From: JAVXGM01 sp036657395
GTDB lineage: Bacteria; Bacillota; Clostridia; Peptostreptococcales; Anaerovoracaceae
DNA: 64,000 nt
Assembly: GCA_036657395.1 (NCBI GenBank)
Contig: JAVXGM010000006.1
Span: 62,001-126,000, forward strand
Reading direction: 5' to 3'
Of the stretch, positions 60,226 to 64,000 are shown in pieces. A program made the position numbers and the translations under genes. The notes beneath the pieces were generated by a model. That model did no database searches and was not told the DNA's origin. It was given only the letters and a program-made list of their open reading frames with translations. Within the stretch, counting starts at the first letter, position 1. The number at the start of each line of letters is the position of its first letter.

Positions 60226-60872
60226 ACATAAAAGGTGCTATTTTTGACTTGGATGGAACCCTGTTAGATTCTATGTTTATATGGGACAGCATCGGTGAAA
60301 ATTATCTGATTAGCCGTGGAATTACGCCAGAAAAAGGGTTAAATGAGAAATTCAAAACCATGAGCATTGTGCAGGCTGCCGAATATTACCGTGAAACTTA
60401 TGGGCTGACTGAGTGCGTTCAAGAAATTGTCGACGGCGTAAACGGAATGATTGACCATCTTTATGCCAATGTTGTAGCCACAAAGGATGGCGTGCCAGAG
60501 CTTCTAGAAAAGCTTAGGTCAAATGGTGTTAAAATGTGCGTTGCAACAGCAACAGACAGATATATGGTTGAGAGTGCCCTACGGCACAATAATATTTTTC
60601 ACTATTTTAGTGGAATACTAACTTGTACTGAAGTAGGCATTGGAAAGGATAATCCTGAGATATTTGAGCAAGCCCTAAAACTGCTTGATACAAAAAAACA
60701 TGAAACCCTAGTCTTTGAAGATGCAGTTCACGCCATCGAAACAGCCAAAAAGGCTAAATTTAAGGTTGTGGGAGTTTTTGACAGATCATCAATACAAGCA
60801 CAAGAAAAAATCAAAGAGATGGTGGATTATTATGCCTTATCTTTGTCTGAGTTAGGCATTGATGAGTATTGA
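60222..60872 (+). CDS. HAD-superfamily phosphatase in the thiamine operon
   Basis: A 216-residue HAD hydrolase with motif I FDLDGTLLDSM, motif II VATATDRYMVE, a Lys in GKDNPEIFEQAL (motif III) and motif IV VFEDAVHAIETAKKA. A small helical cap (about 15-85) indicates subfamily I. The start (ATG overlapping thiE's TGA) shows it is the last operon gene. Thiamine phosphate phosphatase is a plausible substrate choice by context, since ThiE yields TMP, but TMP normally goes to ThiL. That assignment is inference. Confidence 0.85.
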   Translation: MNIKGAIFDLDGTLLDSMFIWDSIGENYLISRGITPEKGLNEKFKTMSIVQAAEYYRETYGLTECVQEIVDGVNGMIDHLYANVVATKDGVPELLEKLRSNGVKMCVATATDRYMVESALRHNNIFHYFSGILTCTEVGIGKDNPEIFEQALKLLDTKKHETLVFEDAVHAIETAKKAKFKVVGVFDRSSIQAQEKIKEMVDYYALSLSELGIDEY

Positions 60873-60921
60873 TGAGCATAACTCTTGTTATGGCATTAAT
60901 CTATGACAGATGAAATTATAC

Positions 60922-60942
60922 TTTCAATAAAATAAAAGTGTG
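60922..60942. repeat. Direct repeat copy 2, right of the thiamine operon
   Basis: Matches copy 1 (56319-56339) at 20 of 21 bases, the difference being C to A at the sixth base. It stands in the gap between the HAD gene and dacF. The surrounding sequence beyond the repeat does not match. Confidence 0.6.
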
Positions 60943-61001
60943 CTAAACCTTCTTTTGCTGAATATCTTAGTATTAGATTTTCCAGCGAGGAGGGTTTTTC
61001 T

Positions 61002-62213
61002 GTGAAAAAAAAAGTAGTATGCGGATTGTGCGTAATGACACTGTTAGTAGGTGGATTTATGGGAATCGATCAATTCCAACCCCAAGAACGTTCAATATCT
61101 ATTGTAAATGCAAGTGTAGAGCCAACACAAGAAGAAACAGGGTTAAAGGTAGATGCCAAAGCAGCAGTACTTATGGATGCCGGCAGTGGAGAGGTTTTAT
61201 TTTCTCAAGATGCTCATAAAAAACTCCCACCTGCATCTGTTACAAAAGTAATGACTATGCTTTTAGTACTTGAAAGTTGCAAGAGGGGAAATATTAGCCT
61301 TGCAGATACAGTGACAATATCTGAGCGAGCCGCCTCAATGGGGGGAAGCCAAATGTATATGGAACCAGGGGAACAGCACACTGTTGAGGAGCTGCTTATG
61401 GGAGTAGCTATGGTATCAGCAAACGATGGTTGCGTTGCACTTGCCGAGTATTCCTCAGGGAGTGTGGAAATGTTTGTAGAACAAATGAACAAACGGGCAG
61501 GGGAGCTAAAAATGAAGGATACCCATTTTGTAAATACAAATGGTCTTCCTGTAGCAGATCATTACACTAGTGCATATGATATAGCAGTAATGTCAAAAGA
61601 ATTGCTTAAGTATAAGGAAATGAACAAATGGTTTACCAAATGGCAGTCCACTTTAAAAGTAGGCCTTCCCGGTAAGGAAAAAGACTTTGGGTTGACCAAT
61701 ACAAACAGGTTGATTAAGATTTATAAGGGCGCCATAGGACTAAAGACTGGGTTTACCCAAGATGCTGGATATTGTCTGTCTGGGGGAGCAAAGCGAGGGG
61801 AAACTAAGTTAATAGGTGTAATTTTAGGGAGTCCTACATCCAAAATTCGTTTTGCAGAAATAAGCAAAATGTTTGACTATGGTTTTGCTAACTACGAAAC
61901 TGTAAAAGTAGCTCAGGCAGGCCAGTGCCAAAAGACAATGAAGATTGAAAAAGGTATGATTACCAACCTAGATGTTATCATTGAGGAGGATGTGACTATC
62001 CTGGTGAAAAAAGGGAAAAAGAAATCAATTACAACAAAGATTGAAATGAATGAAATAGTTCATCCGCCAATAAAGAATAAGCAGAAGCTGGGAGAACTAG
62101 TAATCTATCAGGATGAAAAAGAAAAATCTAGATATCCAATTGTAGCGAGTCAATCAGTAAAGGAAGCTTCCTTTGGGAGTCTTTACATACGAATGATGAA
62201 AAAACTCGTATAG
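61002..62213 (+). CDS. D-alanyl-D-alanine carboxypeptidase, DacF-like
   Basis: A 403-residue penicillin-binding serine protease of the S11 family, trimming peptidoglycan side chains. It has a signal peptide (about 1-25), then KLPPASVTKVMTMLL (SxxK), MVSANDGCVALAE (SxN) and IGLKTGFTQDAGYCLSG (KTG). The C-terminal PBP5-like beta domain follows (PIKNKQKLGELVIYQDEKEK). DacF is sporulation-linked in Bacillus; a forespore sigma site was not recognised upstream. Start is GTG 61002 with GGAGGG. An adjacent spmA/spmB pair, common after dacF, is missing. Confidence 0.93.
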   Translation: MKKKVVCGLCVMTLLVGGFMGIDQFQPQERSISIVNASVEPTQEETGLKVDAKAAVLMDAGSGEVLFSQDAHKKLPPASVTKVMTMLLVLESCKRGNISLADTVTISERAASMGGSQMYMEPGEQHTVEELLMGVAMVSANDGCVALAEYSSGSVEMFVEQMNKRAGELKMKDTHFVNTNGLPVADHYTSAYDIAVMSKELLKYKEMNKWFTKWQSTLKVGLPGKEKDFGLTNTNRLIKIYKGAIGLKTGFTQDAGYCLSGGAKRGETKLIGVILGSPTSKIRFAEISKMFDYGFANYETVKVAQAGQCQKTMKIEKGMITNLDVIIEEDVTILVKKGKKKSITTKIEMNEIVHPPIKNKQKLGELVIYQDEKEKSRYPIVASQSVKEASFGSLYIRMMKKLV

Positions 62214-62229
62214 ATTGGAGGTCATACCT

Positions 62230-62505
62230 TTGCAAAAGGTTCAAAAAAATGAAGAATATGTGCTGACTTTTTCCTCTTTTTATAAAGTAATGTATGCTAA
62301 AGATAAAATTGGAGAGAAAGGGATTTTTGCCTCAATTGGCAGAATTCCTACAGAGTTGATTTATTCCTGTGGTCAAGGGCTTCATATTAAACCAGAAGAA
62401 CTCAGACAAGTGCTGAGCATACTTCTTGAAAATAATTTAGAAACAAGAGGAGTTTTTAAAATCGATTACGTTAATGGAGAGAAAACTTATAAGCGCATAA
62501 AATAA
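62230..62505 (+). CDS. DUF3343 protein (putative Se/S-carrier-like)
   Basis: About 91 residues. The core YVLTFSSFYKVMYAKDKIGE...IPTELIYSCGQGLHIKPEEL follows the DUF3343 pattern of a small protein with a conserved SCG...[IL] Cys near residue 57. The family is described as putative Se/S-carrier-like, and activity is unknown. Start TTG 62230 has TTGGAGG eight bases before. TTG 62215 is inside that site. It is downstream of dacF and directly before a terminator. Confidence 0.75.
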   Translation: MQKVQKNEEYVLTFSSFYKVMYAKDKIGEKGIFASIGRIPTELIYSCGQGLHIKPEELRQVLSILLENNLETRGVFKIDYVNGEKTYKRIK

Positions 62506-62510
62506 AAAAT

Positions 62511-62546
62511 GGACCGTTATTGTAAAGAATAATAGCGGTCTTTTTC
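62511..62546 (+). terminator. Terminator after the DUF3343 gene
   Basis: GACCGTTATT pairs with AATAGCGGTC (one G-U), then TTTTTC. It separates the dacF unit from the autolysin promoter. Confidence 0.85.
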
Positions 62547-62579
62547 TATGTTTAAAAAAACTTGAAATCGTTACAAATC

Positions 62580-62608
62580 TTGACAGCTAAAGGGATGTAA
62601 AGTATAAT
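62580..62608 (+). promoter_or_regulatory. Predicted promoter of the SH3b autolysin gene
   Basis: Perfect TTGACA (62580-62585), 17-bp spacer and perfect TATAAT (62603-62608), 53 bases before the ATG. It is the best consensus promoter in the window. Confidence 0.85.
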
Positions 62609-62661
62609 AATGACGATATTTGTAAAAAAAGAAAGTTAAGACATAGAAGGGAAAAAGCATT

Positions 62662-64000
62662 ATGTTAACAAGCCCAAAACAAAGAAAGATAGCGATTTTA
62701 ACCGCTGTTATTATGGTCTTTACAATTTTTGCCGCCTTTCCACTTTTGGAAAATAAGGGGGATGTTTATGGAGCAACGAAAAAGGGAACTATAAACAGCG
62801 GACCACTAAATGTCCGAAGAGGCCCATCTACCAGTACTGAAAAGCTAGGAACTATTAATAAAGGTAAGTCAATTATCATTACAGCTACAACAAAAGACAA
62901 GAGTGGAAACAGCTGGTACAAGTTTGCATATACTTCAAAGAAAAGTGGATATGTTTACGCAAAATATGTTACGGTAAAGAAAACTTCCACTTCTTCAACT
63001 ACATATACAACTGCTAAAAAGGCAACTATTAAGGACGGCCCATTGACGGTTCGCACTGGTCCAGGAACTAATTATGGAAAATTAGGTACAATAGCAAAAG
63101 GAAAAACAGTAAGTTTAAAGGGAGAAAAAAAAGATAGTAAGGGCAGCAAATGGTACAGGATTACATATAATTCAAAGTCGGGATATATTTCATCTAGTTA
63201 CGTAATTGTAGCTAAGACTCCAACTTCAAGTACTACTGCTGTAAATAAAAAAGCCAAAATAAAAAACGGTCCACTAAATGTTCGAAGTGGAGCGGGAACC
63301 AATTATGGTAAATTAGGAACCATTGCAAAAGGTAAGACAATTAAAGTGACCACCAAGACGAAAAACAACAAAGGTGAATATTGGTATAAGTTTAAGTATT
63401 CAGGAGCAAAGTACGGATACGTACTTTCTTCTTATGTGACCTTTGACACTGGCACTTCTGATTTTGAAGAATATTTGACTAGCCAGGGATTTCCATCAAG
63501 TTATAAAAAAGAGCTTAGAAAACTCCATGAAGATCATCCCAAATGGGTATTTAAAGCCCAAAATACGGGCATATCTTGGGATTATGTAATAGCAAAGGAG
63601 TCTCGAGTAGGTAATAATTTAGTAGAACCTTCATCACCATACTCATGGAAATCTAAGGCAAAAGGTGCTTATAATTCTTCCACAAAGAAATACACAAAAT
63701 TTGATGGACGATGGAATTCTGCATCAAAAAATGTTATTGAATATTACATGGATCCAAGAAATTTCTTATCAGAATCTTATGTGTATCAATTTCTAAGCCA
63801 TAAGTACAATTCAAAATACCAAAACCAATCGACGATTAAAAGCATTGTGTCAAAGTCTCCTTGTTTTATGAACACATCTAGTTACATTAAATATTTGAAC
63901 AATGCAGGTAAGGCTTCCAAAGTCAATCCAAATGTCATTGCTGCCATGGTTATCATGGAGCAAGGATGGAGAGGTGGAAGCGGATTAATATCAGGAAAAA
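62662..64000 (+). CDS. SH3b-repeat glucosaminidase (partial, cut by window end)
   Basis: The frame stays open to the last base, so the C-terminus is missing (446 codons present). The signal peptide (about 1-39) is followed by three SH3b repeats with the same pattern (GPLNVRRGPSTSTEKLGTI, GPLTVRTGPGTNYGKLGTI, GPLNVRSGAGTNYGKLGTI). After ~270 comes a hydrolase region like endo-beta-N-acetylglucosaminidase (GH73): YYMDPRNFL, then VNPNVIAAMVIMEQGWRGGS with the likely catalytic Glu. A secreted peptidoglycan hydrolase that binds the wall through SH3b domains is the expected role. The DNA of repeats two and three is alike, indicating recent duplication. Confidence 0.88.
   Translation, partial: MLTSPKQRKIAILTAVIMVFTIFAAFPLLENKGDVYGATKKGTINSGPLNVRRGPSTSTEKLGTINKGKSIIITATTKDKSGNSWYKFAYTSKKSGYVYAKYVTVKKTSTSSTTYTTAKKATIKDGPLTVRTGPGTNYGKLGTIAKGKTVSLKGEKKDSKGSKWYRITYNSKSGYISSSYVIVAKTPTSSTTAVNKKAKIKNGPLNVRSGAGTNYGKLGTIAKGKTIKVTTKTKNNKGEYWYKFKYSGAKYGYVLSSYVTFDTGTSDFEEYLTSQGFPSSYKKELRKLHEDHPKWVFKAQNTGISWDYVIAKESRVGNNLVEPSSPYSWKSKAKGAYNSSTKKYTKFDGRWNSASKNVIEYYMDPRNFLSESYVYQFLSHKYNSKYQNQSTIKSIVSKSPCFMNTSSYIKYLNNAGKASKVNPNVIAAMVIMEQGWRGGSGLISGK

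Noticed and set aside
60876..60894. Terminator at the end of the thiamine operon
   Set aside because: GCATAAC/GTTATGGC forms a short stem but no T-run follows, so termination is not supported.
1..64000. CRISPR array, tRNA/rRNA genes, IS element or prophage
   Set aside because: No regularly spaced repeats, cloverleaf, rRNA-like sequence, transposase or phage gene was recognised by eye. Short or diverged RNAs could be missed.

Overview
The window is about 64 kb of low-GC chromosome from a spore-forming, strictly anaerobic member of the Clostridia. The evidence is a spoVAC-spoVAD-spoVAE operon, DacF-type carboxypeptidase, AGGAGG-like ribosome sites, many TTG/GTG starts, and anaerobic redox enzymes (NuoE/NuoF/NuoG-like flavin and Fe-S proteins, a molybdenum hydroxylase, glutamate dehydrogenase, crotonase). 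An amino-acid or organic-acid fermenter, perhaps near Anaerovoracaceae or Eubacteriaceae, fits, but that placement is inference. No tRNA, rRNA, IS element, prophage or CRISPR array was recognised. Both ends cut genes: the tail of an fn3-like surface protein at the left, and an SH3b/glucosaminidase autolysin at the right.

Layout. 0-3.3 kb: PNPOx-fold flavoprotein, maf, spoVA operon. 3.3-11 kb: PBP1A on the minus strand, then comEC, holA and a DMT transporter. 11-17 kb: a three-gene redox operon (NuoE-like, NuoF-like, and a 1166-residue fusion of 2Fe-2S, GltD/NfnB-like, ferredoxin and NuoG/FDH-like modules). 17-21 kb: glutamine synthetase, crotonase, glutamate dehydrogenase. 21-28 kb: an unusual three-gene unit led by a 1620-residue HD / helical repeat / NadD-like / phosphoribosyltransferase-like protein, with an LDH/MDH-fold protein and a flavodoxin-like protein. 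28-35.5 kb: mgtE, then a molybdenum aldehyde-oxidoreductase-type enzyme with its FAD/Fe-S/CCG partner and two small Cys-rich proteins. 35.5-39.8 kb: nnrD domain, a mazF toxin without visible antitoxin, split transketolase, lipoprotein, PrcB-like protein. 39.9-45.5 kb: ftsE-ftsX-M23 peptidase-recJ-ctp. 45.6-56.3 kb: a Ca/Na antiporter, then a long plus-strand run of small housekeeping genes (yerC, PPTase, DMT, MBL, recX, tcdA, smr, rmuC, phosphoesterase, deoB, pdp). 56.3-60.9 kb: tandem TPP riboswitches, each with its own terminator, controlling thiD-cytX-thiM-thiE-HAD. 61-64 kb: dacF, a DUF3343 protein, the truncated autolysin.

Functional themes. Redox: two large flavin/Fe-S systems and GDH probably exchange electrons among NAD(H), NADP(H) and ferredoxin. 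Nitrogen: GlnA and GDH lie close together, and GlnA has Phe where the adenylylated Tyr of the GSI-beta class normally sits. Envelope and sporulation: PBP1A, FtsEX with an M23 hydrolase, Ctp, DacF, SpoVA, autolysin. Cofactor salvage: a complete HMP/thiazole salvage operon bounded by a near-identical 21-bp direct repeat.

The best candidate for an undescribed system is the 21.0-28.0 kb three-gene unit. The next most interesting are the 11-17 kb fusion complex, the tandem TPP riboswitches with visible P1 covariation, and the Mo-hydroxylase partner cluster. All promoters, riboswitch boundaries and terminators were read by eye, and all family calls rest on recognised motifs, not on database searches.
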